A program made the translations under genes and the position numbers. A stretch of DNA of 64,000 bases from Promicromonospora sukumoe 327MFSha3.1. Its GTDB lineage: Bacteria > Actinomycetota > Actinomycetes > Actinomycetales > Cellulomonadaceae. Positions 19,576 to 28,505 of this stretch are shown one piece after another. How positions within the stretch are numbered: the first letter of the stretch is position 1; the number at the start of each line of letters is the position of its first letter. The DNA lies in the NCBI RefSeq assembly GCF_000385135.1, contig NZ_ARQM01000001.1, positions 62,001-126,000 on the forward strand, in the 5' to 3' direction. Below the pieces are notes generated by a model. The model ran no database searches. It saw only the letters and a list, made by a program, of their open reading frames with translations, and had not been told where the DNA came from.

Positions 19576-20595
19576 ATGTTCGCTCGTCGTACCACCGTGG
19601 CCGGCGCGGCCGCGGTCCTGCCCCTCGTCCTCCTGACCGCCTGCGGCGGCACCGGGCCCGACGACGCCGCCGGCGGCGGCCAGGTCGAGCTGACGCTCGC
19701 GCACAGCTACACCGAGGACCAGCCGCAGCACCTCTGCGGCGCCCAGGTCATCAAGGAGGAGGCCGAGGCCGCGGACGTCGGCCTCACCGTCGAGGTCTAC
19801 CCCAACAGCCAGCTCGGCGGGGACGCCGACCGGATCGCGTCGGTGCAGGCCAGCGACGTCGACATCGACATCCAGGGCGCCTCGGCGCTCGCCGCCGTCT
19901 ACGAGCCGGCCGGCGTGGTCGACGCGGCCTACGTGTTCGACGACGCGGCGCACCTCGACCGGTTCTTCGCCGACGGCTCGGCCGACCAGCTCGAGCAGGA
20001 CTTCAAAGCGGCGTCCGGCGGCGTGTCCATCCTGGGCGCGTGGTCGGCCGGGGCCCGGCAGTTCACCGCCGACCTGCCCATCCGCGAGCCCGCCGACCTC
20101 GACGGCCTGCGGATGCGGTTCCCGGGCTCCGCGCAGCACCTGCTCAACGCCCAGGCTCTCGGCGCCCAGGCGACCGAGGTCGCCTACGAGGAGCTCTACC
20201 TCGCCCTCCAGCAGGGGGTCGTGGACGGGCAGGAGAACCCGCTGACCAACATCGACGCCAGCAACCTCGTCGAGGTGCAGGACTACCTGAGCCTGTCGGA
20301 CCACGGCCAGAACTCCAACCTCATCGTCGCCGCGCCGTCCTACGACGCCGAGCTCGACGACGACCAGCGGGCCGCCCTGGATGCGGCCGTCGCGGCCGCC
20401 GTCGAACAGATGCCCGGCTGCGTGGCGGAGGCCGAGCAGGAGCTCCTCGACACCTGGGAGCAGGACGGCGCGATCGAGGTCGTCGACGACGTCGACCGGG
20501 AGGCCTTCGCCCAGCAGGCCGACGCCTGGTTCCTGGACAACCTCGAGGGCGACTCGCTCGCGGTCTACGAGGCCATCCGGGGCTCCGCGCAGTGA
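19576..20595 (+). CDS. TRAP solute-binding lipoprotein (DctP type)
   Basis: A 339-residue DctP-family substrate-binding protein. The signal peptide ends in the lipobox LTAC with C23, so it is anchored on the outside of the membrane. The sequence GARQFTADLPIREPADLDGLRMR carries the family arginine expected to bind the substrate carboxylate (in GLRMRFPGS), followed by LALQQGVVDGQENPLTNI. It overlaps the shikimate dehydrogenase start as GTGA. Confidence 0.92.
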   Translation: MFARRTTVAGAAAVLPLVLLTACGGTGPDDAAGGGQVELTLAHSYTEDQPQHLCGAQVIKEEAEAADVGLTVEVYPNSQLGGDADRIASVQASDVDIDIQGASALAAVYEPAGVVDAAYVFDDAAHLDRFFADGSADQLEQDFKAASGGVSILGAWSAGARQFTADLPIREPADLDGLRMRFPGSAQHLLNAQALGAQATEVAYEELYLALQQGVVDGQENPLTNIDASNLVEVQDYLSLSDHGQNSNLIVAAPSYDAELDDDQRAALDAAVAAAVEQMPGCVAEAEQELLDTWEQDGAIEVVDDVDREAFAQQADAWFLDNLEGDSLAVYEAIRGSAQ

Positions 20596-21449
20596 CCCGC
20601 GAGTACCGGGTGGCCCTGCTGGGGAACGGCATCCGGGCCTCGCTGTCGCCCGCCCTGCACATGACGGAGGCGCGGCACCTCGGCCTCGGCTACGAGTACC
20701 GGACGGTCGACCTCATCGACCGCCCGCACGTGGACCTCGGGGCCGAGCTCCGGCGGCTGGAGGACGCCGGCTACGCCGCGACCAACGTGACCCACCCCTA
20801 CAAGCAGGCCGTCCTCGACCACGTGACCGACCTCAGCCCGACCGTGCGCCACCTCGGCTCGGCCAACCTCGTGCTGCTCGACGGCGGCCGCCGCACCGCG
20901 CACAACACCGACCGCCCCGGGTTCCGCGCCGCGCTCGCCGGCTTCCTCGGCGACGACGGCGCCACCGGCACCGTGCTCCAGGTCGGGGCCGGGGGAGCGG
21001 GCCTCGCCACGGTCGCGGCCCTGCTCGACCTCGGGTTCGACACCGTCGTCGTGCACGACGCCGACCCCGCCGCGGAGGCGACCCTGCTCGACCGGTTCTC
21101 CGCCGGCCGGCCCCGGCTGCTGCCCGGCGGGGGCGGGCTGGACCACTGGCTGCCCCGCGTCGACGGCGTCGTGCACGCCACCCCGGTCGGCATGGCCGAG
21201 CACCCCGGGGTCGCCTTCGACGTCGACCGGCTCGCGCCGTCCGCCTGGGTCGCCGAGGTGGTCTACCGGCCGCTGGAGACCGAACTGCTGCGCCGCGCCC
21301 GGGCCCGCGGCCTGGCGACGCTCGACGGCGGCGGGATGGCCGTGGGGCAGGCCGCCGAGAGCCTGCGCCTGATCACCGGTCTCGAACCCGACACCACCCG
21401 GATGCACGCCCACTTCCACCGGCTCGTCACCCGACGAACCGGCACCTGA
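20592..21449 (+). CDS. shikimate/quinate dehydrogenase
   Basis: A 285-residue shikimate dehydrogenase-family enzyme. It has the substrate loop SLSPALHMTEA, the catalytic lysine K71 in NVTHPYK, D107 in HNTDRPGF, the nucleotide loop GAGGAGLA, and the closing GGGMAVGQAAES. In this operon it most likely acts catabolically, oxidising shikimate or quinate to 3-dehydroshikimate or 3-dehydroquinate with NAD(P). It is GTG-initiated and overlaps the binding-protein gene. Confidence 0.9.
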   Translation: MTREYRVALLGNGIRASLSPALHMTEARHLGLGYEYRTVDLIDRPHVDLGAELRRLEDAGYAATNVTHPYKQAVLDHVTDLSPTVRHLGSANLVLLDGGRRTAHNTDRPGFRAALAGFLGDDGATGTVLQVGAGGAGLATVAALLDLGFDTVVVHDADPAAEATLLDRFSAGRPRLLPGGGGLDHWLPRVDGVVHATPVGMAEHPGVAFDVDRLAPSAWVAEVVYRPLETELLRRARARGLATLDGGGMAVGQAAESLRLITGLEPDTTRMHAHFHRLVTRRTGT

Positions 21450-21469
21450 ACCACCGGCGGAGGACCGAC

Positions 21470-23377
21470 ATGCGCAAGTCGATAGCGACCGTCTGCCTCA
21501 GCGGCAGCCTGGAGGACAAGCTCTACGCCTGCGCCGACGCCGGCTTCGACGGCGTCGAGATCTTCGAGCCCGACCTCGTGGTCAACGACCGCAGCCCCGA
21601 GGAGATCCGGGCGCTCGCGGACCGGCTGGGCCTGAGCCTGGACCTGTACCAGCCGTTCCGGGACCTCGAGGGCGTGCCTCCTGAACTGTTCGAGGACAAC
21701 CTGCGCCGGGCCCGGGCGCGCTTCGAGACCATGCGGCGGCTCGGCATCGGCACCGTGCTGGTCTGCAGCAACGTCGCGACCGCGACGACCGGCTCCGACC
21801 GGGTGGCGGCCGAGCAGCTGCGCCGGCTGGGCGACCTCGCGGCGTCCTACGGGGTCCGCGTCGCCTACGAGGCGCTCGCCTGGGGACGGTTCGTGGACGA
21901 CTACCGCCGCTCGTGGGAGATCGCCCGGCTGGCCGACCACGACGCCGTCGGCGTGTGCCTGGACAGCTTCCACATCCTCTCCCGCGGGCACGACCCGGCC
22001 GCGATCGAGGAGATTCCCGGGGAGAAGATCTTCTTCGCCCAGCTCGCCGACGCCCCGGCGCTCACCATGGACGTGCTGTCCTGGAGCCGGCACCACCGGC
22101 TGTTCCCCGGTGAGGGCGCCTGGGACCTCGGCCGGTTCGTGACCCACCTCGTGCGCGCGGGGTACACGGGGCCGCTGTCGCTGGAGGTGTTCAACGACGT
22201 GTTCCGGCAGACCGACACCGGCCGGACCGCCGAGCACGCCCTGCGCTCCCTCGTCTGGCTCGAGGACCGGGCGGCCAGGCTCCTGGCCGACGGCGCGGCT
22301 GACGGCGCCGCGGGTACGCCCGCCGTCCTCGACCGGATCGCCGACGTCGACGTGCCGACCGGCTACGACTACGTGGAGGTCAAGGCCGAGGACACCCACG
22401 AGGTCGAGGTGATGCTCGACCAGCTCGGGCTGACCTTCCGCGGGCAGCACCGCACCAAGCCGGTGCGGCTGTGGTCGTCCGGCGCCGCGCACGTGGTGCT
22501 CAACGAGCAGCAGGCCCGGGACCTGGCGCCGCACGTGGCGGGGATCGGCCTCGGCGTGGCCGACGCGACGGCGGCGAGCGACCGGGCCCGCGCCCTGGCC
22601 GTCCGCGCGGTGCCGCGCCGCACCCAGGCCGGGGAGCTCGACCTGGCGGGGTTCGTGGCGCCCAGCGGCCTGGAGGTGTTCCTCAACGACCGGCACACGC
22701 GGACGCCGTCGGGCGCCGAGCCGGCCTGGGCCGCGGAGTTCGACCGGGGCCGGCCCGGCCCCGGTGTCGGGGAGATCAGCGGCATCGACCACGTGAACAT
22801 CTCGCACGGCTGGGACACGCACGACGAGGCGGTGCTCTTCTACACCACGGTGCTGGGGCTGGAGAGCCCGAGCGCCACCGAGGCCGCGGGCCCGCAGGGC
22901 CTGGTCCGCAGCCAGGTCATGCGCACGGCGGACGGCGCCGTCCGGATCTCGCTGAACGTCGCGCCCGCCGGCGTCTCCCACCCCCAGCACATCGCGCTGG
23001 CCTGCACCGACGTCGTCGCCGTCGCCCGCAGGGCGGGGGAGCGCGGGCTGCCCCGGGTGCCTGTGCCCGCCAACTACTACGACGACCTGCGGGCCCGGTT
23101 CGGGCTCGACGACGCGACTCTCGCCCTGCTGCGCGACCACCAGCTCATGTACGACCGCTCCGAGGCCGGCGAGTTCTGGCACTTCTACACGCCCCGCGTG
23201 GGCCACCTCTGCTTCGAGGTGGTCCAGCGGGTCGGCGGGTACGACGTCTACGCGGGCGACAACACCCCGGTGCTGCTGGCCGCCCAGGACCGGCTGGACC
23301 GGGCTCAGCGCAGCAGGCTCAGCAGGTCCTCCGGCGTCAGCGTCTCCGTGGGCGAGAAGTCGTCGCCGGCCAGGTAG
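21470..23377 (+). CDS. qsuB: 3-dehydroshikimate dehydratase, QsuB-like two-domain protein
   Basis: A 635-residue fusion of an N-terminal sugar-phosphate-isomerase-type TIM barrel (about 1-285) and a C-terminal VOC/4-hydroxyphenylpyruvate-dioxygenase-like part (about 300-610). The barrel carries the metal and catalytic residues seen in dehydroshikimate dehydratases (YEALAWG, LDSFHIL, LSLEVFND). This architecture is that of Corynebacterium QsuB, which makes protocatechuate from 3-dehydroshikimate. Ribosome site GGCGGAGG. The last ~24 residues overlap the convergent GH2 gene by 73 bp and look like an unconserved tail. Confidence 0.88.
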   Translation: MRKSIATVCLSGSLEDKLYACADAGFDGVEIFEPDLVVNDRSPEEIRALADRLGLSLDLYQPFRDLEGVPPELFEDNLRRARARFETMRRLGIGTVLVCSNVATATTGSDRVAAEQLRRLGDLAASYGVRVAYEALAWGRFVDDYRRSWEIARLADHDAVGVCLDSFHILSRGHDPAAIEEIPGEKIFFAQLADAPALTMDVLSWSRHHRLFPGEGAWDLGRFVTHLVRAGYTGPLSLEVFNDVFRQTDTGRTAEHALRSLVWLEDRAARLLADGAADGAAGTPAVLDRIADVDVPTGYDYVEVKAEDTHEVEVMLDQLGLTFRGQHRTKPVRLWSSGAAHVVLNEQQARDLAPHVAGIGLGVADATAASDRARALAVRAVPRRTQAGELDLAGFVAPSGLEVFLNDRHTRTPSGAEPAWAAEFDRGRPGPGVGEISGIDHVNISHGWDTHDEAVLFYTTVLGLESPSATEAAGPQGLVRSQVMRTADGAVRISLNVAPAGVSHPQHIALACTDVVAVARRAGERGLPRVPVPANYYDDLRARFGLDDATLALLRDHQLMYDRSEAGEFWHFYTPRVGHLCFEVVQRVGGYDVYAGDNTPVLLAAQDRLDRAQRSRLSRSSGVSVSVGEKSSPAR

Positions 23378-26181
23378 TCCAGCAGGCTGCGCCGGAGCTG
23401 GCGCGCGGCCGCGCGGTCGCCGGACGGGTCGAGGTCGAGCGAGCTCACCATGATCCGGCCGCCGCCGACCCTGGCCTCGACCAGCACGCCGAGCCGGCGC
23501 GCCTCGAACCAGGTGTCGATCGGCTGGGCGACGGGGCGCAGCCCGGCGGGTAGCCCGTCGAGCAGCATCGCCTTGGCGCCGTGCAGCAGCTCCCACCACT
23601 GCCAGTCGGTGGTGCCCGTGGTGGGGAAGTGCCGGAACACCGGGTGCTGCGGGTCGTGCAGTACCCCGAGGGTATGCGGGGCCTGGCCCTTGGTCCAGGC
23701 GGTGTTCCAGAAGGCCGGGGTGAACCCGAGCGCGACGTCGTTCCCGATCTGCTCGGCACCGAGCTCCAGCAGCACGGTCGCGCCCGCGGCGGCCCGCTCG
23801 GCCGCCTCGCCGACGTCGCTCGTCACCAGCACGGACTGCGGGGTCGCGACCGGCTCGGCGGCCGGGTAGACCCACAGGTCCCAGTCGTTCTCGTACCGGG
23901 CGCCGGCGGCGTCGGCCACCGTGATGACCAGGGTGACCTGCGCGGGGCCGGCGGTGAGGCCCGCGGGGAGGCGCACCGGACCGAACCGGGTGCCGTTGCC
24001 GACGGGGACCGTCACGCCCTGGGCGACCGAGCCGCTCCCGAGCTCGGCGCCGTCCTGGTCGAGCAGGCTCCAGGTCACGTCCGCATCGATCGGCCCCGCA
24101 CCGAAGTGCGCCACCTGCACGTCGAGCTCGATCTCCTGGTCCGCCGTCCAGACGCGCCGCGGCAGCCGGGCCAGCGGGACGGTGGGGCCGCAGAACCGCG
24201 CGAACTCCTCCGCCGTCGAGTACCCCTTCGACTCCCAGAAAGGGTTGAGCACGCCGACGAGCGCCGTGCCCTGGCCGGGGAAGTCGGTGAGCCCCAGCAG
24301 GTGGAAGCCGCCGAAGCCCTCGGTGCGCAGCGCGGCCTCGATGTCCTCCTTGTAGCAGAGCAGCTGCAGCCGGCCGGAGGCGTGCAGGAACGCGGCGGCC
24401 TGGTCGGACATGCCGCCCTGCACCAGGAAGTCGGCGAAGATGCCGAAGTTCCTGGGCTGCAGCAGCCCGGTGTACCTCGACACCTCGTCGAGGTCGGGGT
24501 AGGCGCACCACTGCCCGATCTCGTGGCTGACGATCGGGCGCGGGCGGGACTCGACCCACTCGCGGTAGTCGGACCGGGTCTCCGGTGGGCGGCCGTTCAG
24601 CCGGGACTCCAGCCCCTCGCCCCAGCGGTGCGCCCGCGGGTCCGGGATGTTGTCGAAGTCGTTCTCGACGAGGGCGGGCCAGCCCGCCCCGCTGGTGTAC
24701 AGCCGCCGCGGGTCGTAGCTCCGCCAGGTCGCCACCCACGACGCGAGGAACTCGGCGTCCCTGCCGCCGGGCTCGTTGCCGTGCGCCATCATGACGAACG
24801 ACGGGTGGTTGCCGTAGGCGTCCAGGATCTTGCGGGTCTCCTCGTACAGGTAGGCGTCCACCGGGCGCGACTCACCGAGCGCGGCCCCCTGGTTGGCCCA
24901 GACCGGGCCCTCGACCTGGAGGTAGAAGCCGGCCTCGTCGGCGGCGACGAAGGCGGCCTCGGGCGGGCACCACGAGTGGAAGCGCAGCAGGTTCAGCCCG
25001 TGCGCCGTGCAGACGGCGATGACGTGGCGCCACGCGTCGACGTCGGTCGGCGGGTAGCCGGTCAGCGGGAAGACGCACGACTCGAGCGTGCCGCGGATGA
25101 ACGTCCGGCGGCCGTTGACCGTCACCTGGGTCCCCTCGACCCCGACCTCGCGCAGGCCGAACACGGTGCGCGCTACGTCGTGTTGCTCGTGCCCGTGCAG
25201 GTCGGTGACCAGCTCGACCGTGAGCTCGTACAGGGCCGGCTGGAACTCGTCCCACGTCAGCGCGTCGTCGCCCAGCGGGAGCTCGACGTCCACGTGCGCC
25301 CCGCTTGACGTCAGGCCGCGTTCGCCCAGTTCGCGGCTGTACTCGGCCGCGAAGGCGGCGCTCACCGGCCCCGCCTCGTGCTCGCCCGGCACGTTGAACC
25401 GCCGGGCGGAGACCCGGACGCTGCCGGCGCCCGCGCCGTCGCTCCCGGCGGCGATGTCCACCTTGACGACGGCGGAGCGGGCGGCGACGTCGGGCACCAC
25501 ACGCACCCGGCTGATGGTCACGGCCGGCGCCGCGATCAGGGACAGCGCGCCGACCACGCCGTTCCAGTTGCCCTGGGTGTGGTCCGAGACGCTGTGCGCG
25601 TTCGGTCCGACGTCGACCACGGCCCGGTTGTCCACGCGGAGCGTGACCACGTGCCGGCCGGGGGTGAGGCGGCCGAGGTCGAGGCGGTGGGCGGTGGTGA
25701 GGCTTCGCTCGGACCCGACGAGGCGCTCGCCGACCCAGACCGTGGACTCCCAGTGCACCCGCTCCAGGGACAGGATGACGTCCCGCCCGGCCCAGCCCGC
25801 CGGGATCTCGACCTCGCGCTGGAACCAGGCCGCGCCGCGGTAGTACACGCGGGGCTGGAGCCAGAACGGCACGGCGATGTCGCCCGGCTCGCGGTACGGC
25901 GCGTACCGGTCGTCGGTGAAGTACGACCGGTCCACGATGCTGCCGGTCCAGGGCGTGTCGAGGCCGACCGGGTCGCCGAGCCCCTGGTGCTGGACGGATC
26001 CGGGAAGCGCGACGGTCGGCGCGTCCCCGGGCAGGCCGTGCCGGAACCACTGGTCGAGCTCGCCCACGCCCTTCGGGTCGAGGGCGCACCGCCACTCGCC
26101 CGCCAGGTCGAGCGACCATTCGGGCGACAGGGCGGCCTCGGGCGTGGTCCCGGTCTCGGGTGCGTGCGGGTCGAGGAGCAT
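23305..26181 (-). CDS. glycoside hydrolase family 2 enzyme
   Basis: A 958-residue GH2 beta-glycosidase. Domains in order: sugar-binding jelly roll (about 25-200), immunoglobulin-like beta domain (about 205-350), TIM barrel (about 350-650) and a C-terminal region ending with a likely ThuA/gatase-like or linker domain. The acid/base is E470 in HGNEPGG and the nucleophile E554 in VSHEIGQW. There is no signal peptide, so it is cytoplasmic and probably cleaves imported oligosaccharides. The sugar specificity (galactosidase, glucuronidase, mannosidase) cannot be read. It is followed upstream by an AraC regulator on the same strand. Confidence 0.87.
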   Translation of the reverse strand: MLLDPHAPETGTTPEAALSPEWSLDLAGEWRCALDPKGVGELDQWFRHGLPGDAPTVALPGSVQHQGLGDPVGLDTPWTGSIVDRSYFTDDRYAPYREPGDIAVPFWLQPRVYYRGAAWFQREVEIPAGWAGRDVILSLERVHWESTVWVGERLVGSERSLTTAHRLDLGRLTPGRHVVTLRVDNRAVVDVGPNAHSVSDHTQGNWNGVVGALSLIAAPAVTISRVRVVPDVAARSAVVKVDIAAGSDGAGAGSVRVSARRFNVPGEHEAGPVSAAFAAEYSRELGERGLTSSGAHVDVELPLGDDALTWDEFQPALYELTVELVTDLHGHEQHDVARTVFGLREVGVEGTQVTVNGRRTFIRGTLESCVFPLTGYPPTDVDAWRHVIAVCTAHGLNLLRFHSWCPPEAAFVAADEAGFYLQVEGPVWANQGAALGESRPVDAYLYEETRKILDAYGNHPSFVMMAHGNEPGGRDAEFLASWVATWRSYDPRRLYTSGAGWPALVENDFDNIPDPRAHRWGEGLESRLNGRPPETRSDYREWVESRPRPIVSHEIGQWCAYPDLDEVSRYTGLLQPRNFGIFADFLVQGGMSDQAAAFLHASGRLQLLCYKEDIEAALRTEGFGGFHLLGLTDFPGQGTALVGVLNPFWESKGYSTAEEFARFCGPTVPLARLPRRVWTADQEIELDVQVAHFGAGPIDADVTWSLLDQDGAELGSGSVAQGVTVPVGNGTRFGPVRLPAGLTAGPAQVTLVITVADAAGARYENDWDLWVYPAAEPVATPQSVLVTSDVGEAAERAAAGATVLLELGAEQIGNDVALGFTPAFWNTAWTKGQAPHTLGVLHDPQHPVFRHFPTTGTTDWQWWELLHGAKAMLLDGLPAGLRPVAQPIDTWFEARRLGVLVEARVGGGRIMVSSLDLDPSGDRAAARQLRRSLLDYLAGDDFSPTETLTPEDLLSLLR

Positions 26182-26325
26182 GAGCAGGGGGATCCCTTCG
26201 GGCGGTGTCCGGCTCGACGGCGAGCCTGGTCCGACCCTAGGTCGGCGACCGGGGCGGCTGAAGGGACGATGCTCTGCACTTCCATGGACGGATCCACGAT
26301 CCGGCCGCCCGGTCCCGGCGCTCCC

Positions 26326-27162
26326 TCAGCGGCTCTTGCGGGCGCGGTACTCGCTGGGGCTCATCGAGTGGATCCGCCGGAACCGGCGGGAGAAGTACAG
26401 CGGGTCGGGGTAGCCGACCTGGCGGGCGATCGAGGCGACCGTGCGGTCCGTCGTGTCGAGGAGCTCGCGCGCCGACGCCATGCGCAGCCGGGTCTGGTAC
26501 TCCAGCACGCCGAACCCGGTGGCCCGGCGGAACAGCGCCGCGTAGTGGGACTGGCTCAGGCCCGCCATCCTCGCCAGCTCGGGGACGGTGACCTGGTCCG
26601 CGAGGTTGGCCCGCAGGAACTCCAGCGTGTTCTCGATCGGTGCCGCCCGGTCGGGGGTCGTCGTACCCCGGTCGGCCGCGATCAGGGCCAGGGCGTGCCA
26701 CGCGGCGCCGGCGGCGGCCGCCAGGCTGGAGGCCGTCTCGTCCCGTTCCATCCGGCGCAGCACGGTGTCGGCCAGCGCGATGACCCGGGACGGGTCGCTG
26801 AGCTGCACGACCGGCCGCCGCACGGTCACGTCCGTCCCGGCGAACAGCGCGGCCAGGGCCGGGCCCGTCACGTGCATCCACCAGATCGTCCAGGGGTCGG
26901 CGGCGTCGGCCTCGTAGCTGTGCGGGGTGCCCGCCGGGATGATCACGGCGCCGCCCGTGCCGACCTGGTGGACGTCGGGGCCCACCACGCACGTGCCCCG
27001 GCCGGCCCCGCAGACCATGACGATGTCCTGCGCCGCACCCTGCGGACGGGACCTGCTGTGCTGGGCCGCCCGCGGGTAGAACCCGACGTCGGTCACGAGC
27101 AGCTGGGACGTCACCGGCCGGGTGCGTGCGCGGGCCACCAGGGGCTGGGGCAGCACCCGCAT
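26326..27162 (-). CDS. AraC-family regulator with cupin sensing domain
   Basis: A 278-residue AraC/XylS regulator: N-terminal cupin-like ligand domain (VIIPAGTPHSYEAD) and C-terminal double helix-turn-helix (about 180-275; VPELARMAGLSQSHYAALFR and VASIARQVGYPDPLYFSRRF). It sits 144 bp upstream of the GH2 gene on the same strand and most likely activates it in response to a sugar. The ATG at 27162 is 20 bp after the stop of the BioQ-like gene. Confidence 0.88.
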   Translation of the reverse strand: MRVLPQPLVARARTRPVTSQLLVTDVGFYPRAAQHSRSRPQGAAQDIVMVCGAGRGTCVVGPDVHQVGTGGAVIIPAGTPHSYEADAADPWTIWWMHVTGPALAALFAGTDVTVRRPVVQLSDPSRVIALADTVLRRMERDETASSLAAAAGAAWHALALIAADRGTTTPDRAAPIENTLEFLRANLADQVTVPELARMAGLSQSHYAALFRRATGFGVLEYQTRLRMASARELLDTTDRTVASIARQVGYPDPLYFSRRFRRIHSMSPSEYRARKSR

Positions 27163-27182
27163 CCGCTGCCCCGGGAAGCCGG

Positions 27183-27815
27183 TCAGCGGCCCGCCCGTGC
27201 CGAGTGCCGGCGCACCGCCGCGTCGAGGCCGTCCGCGATCATGGTCAGCGCCTCCTCGAAGTCGGCACCCGCCTCGGGCGGCGCGCTGACGGCGTCCGGG
27301 CTCAGCGACGTCCGCGTGTCCAGCAGCCCGAGGGCGTCGGCGCTCAGGCGCTGCTGCTCGTGGAAGGTGAACCCGACGACGTAGTGCATGACGGTCTCCG
27401 CGGCGACCAGGGCCAGCGGCTCCGGCACCGCGTCCCGGCGCGTGGCCCGCATCAGCTGCGCCTGGACGGGGGAGTCGACGAGCCCGAGCGCCAGCGAGCT
27501 CGACACGAGCTCGGCGCCGTCGCGGTAGGCGAGCAGGCACTCGCGCAGCCGCCCGCCCAGCAGACGGACGACGTCGGACGTGGGCAGCTCCTCGACGTCC
27601 ACCTGGTCCATGGGTCCGAGGATCCGCGCGCTGACCGCCGCGAGCAGCGACTGCTTGTTCGGGAAGTGCCAGTACAGGGCACTGACCTGCACGTCGAGGG
27701 AGGTGGCGATGGCCCGCATGGTCAGGTCGGGCAGACCGAACTCGTCCAGGAGCCGCAGCGCGGTCCTGGACACGTCGTCGCGGCTGTGCCGACGGCCGTT
27801 TGCCGGTGCGCTCAT
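27183..27815 (-). CDS. bioQ: BioQ-like TetR repressor of biotin genes
   Basis: A 210-residue TetR-family protein with N-terminal helix-turn-helix (LTMRAIATSLDVQVSALYWH) and a C-terminal TetR_C domain. It is divergent from bioY, and the gap holds two TGAAC-N3-GTTCA sites. The published operator of actinobacterial BioQ is TGAAC-N3-GTTAC, so both location and site support BioQ. BioQ represses biotin synthesis and uptake genes; its inducing signal appears to be indirect. A TATAGT -10 element lies at 27822-27827 (minus strand) next to the operators, implying self-control. Confidence 0.82.
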   Translation of the reverse strand: MSAPANGRRHSRDDVSRTALRLLDEFGLPDLTMRAIATSLDVQVSALYWHFPNKQSLLAAVSARILGPMDQVDVEELPTSDVVRLLGGRLRECLLAYRDGAELVSSSLALGLVDSPVQAQLMRATRRDAVPEPLALVAAETVMHYVVGFTFHEQQRLSADALGLLDTRTSLSPDAVSAPPEAGADFEEALTMIADGLDAAVRRHSARAGR

Positions 27816-27831
27816 CGCGCCACTATATTCC

Positions 27832-27859
27832 TGAACGCCGTTCAAGTGAACGCTGTTCA
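27832..27859. promoter_or_regulatory. two BioQ-type operators
   Basis: TGAACGCCGTTCA (27832-27844) and TGAACGCTGTTCA (27847-27859), each a TGAAC-N3-GTTCA palindrome, in tandem 15 bp apart. They sit between the repressor gene and bioY, and would cover both divergent promoters. Confidence 0.85.
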
Positions 27860-27875
27860 AGTGGGAGAGGGACCG

Positions 27876-28505
27876 ATGCGAGACGACTACCGATCGAGCC
27901 GGCGCGCGCTGGACGCGACCGACCTGGCCCGGGTGGCCGTGATGGCCGCGACCATCGCCGTGCTCGGCCTGCCCGGCAGCTTCAACGTCTTCGGCGCGGT
28001 GCCGATCACGGCGCAGTCGCTCGGCGTCATGCTGGCCGGCGCGATCCTCGGGCCGCGGCTCGGGGCGCTCTCCGTCGTCGTGCTGCTCGCGCTCACCGCC
28101 ACCGGCCTGCCGCTGCTGGCCGGCGGGCGCGGCGGCCTCGGCGTGTTCGTCGGCCCGTCCGCGGGGTACGCGATCGGCTGGATCGCCGCCGCGTTCGTGA
28201 TCGGGCTGATCGTGCACGCCACCCCCTACAAGCCGACCGTGTGGCGCACCGCCCTGGGGGTCGTGGTCGGGGGCATCCTCGTGGACTACGCGTTCGGCAT
28301 CCCCGTGCAGAGCCTCGTGACCCGCCTGCCGCTCGGGGAGACCGCGCTGACCAGCCTCGTCTTCGTGCCCGGCGACCTGGTCAAGGCGGTGCTCGCGACG
28401 CTCGTCGTCGTCGGGCTCGTGCGCGCCTACCCCCGGGCGTTCAGGCGCACCTGGCAGCCCCGGAAGCAGCGCGACACCGACGACCAGGTGCAGGCCGGGC
28501 GGTGA
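27876..28505 (+). CDS. bioY: biotin transporter substrate-binding S component BioY
   Basis: A 209-residue BioY protein with six membrane helices. Family stretches include VPITAQSLGVMLAGAILGPRLG, the GLPLLAGGRGG loop and a terminal FVPGDLVKAVLA. BioY binds biotin and either works alone or with the BioM ATPase and BioN T component, both encoded downstream in this operon. GGGAGAGGGA precedes the ATG. It overlaps the ligase gene (GTGA). Confidence 0.95.
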   Translation: MRDDYRSSRRALDATDLARVAVMAATIAVLGLPGSFNVFGAVPITAQSLGVMLAGAILGPRLGALSVVVLLALTATGLPLLAGGRGGLGVFVGPSAGYAIGWIAAAFVIGLIVHATPYKPTVWRTALGVVVGGILVDYAFGIPVQSLVTRLPLGETALTSLVFVPGDLVKAVLATLVVVGLVRAYPRAFRRTWQPRKQRDTDDQVQAGR

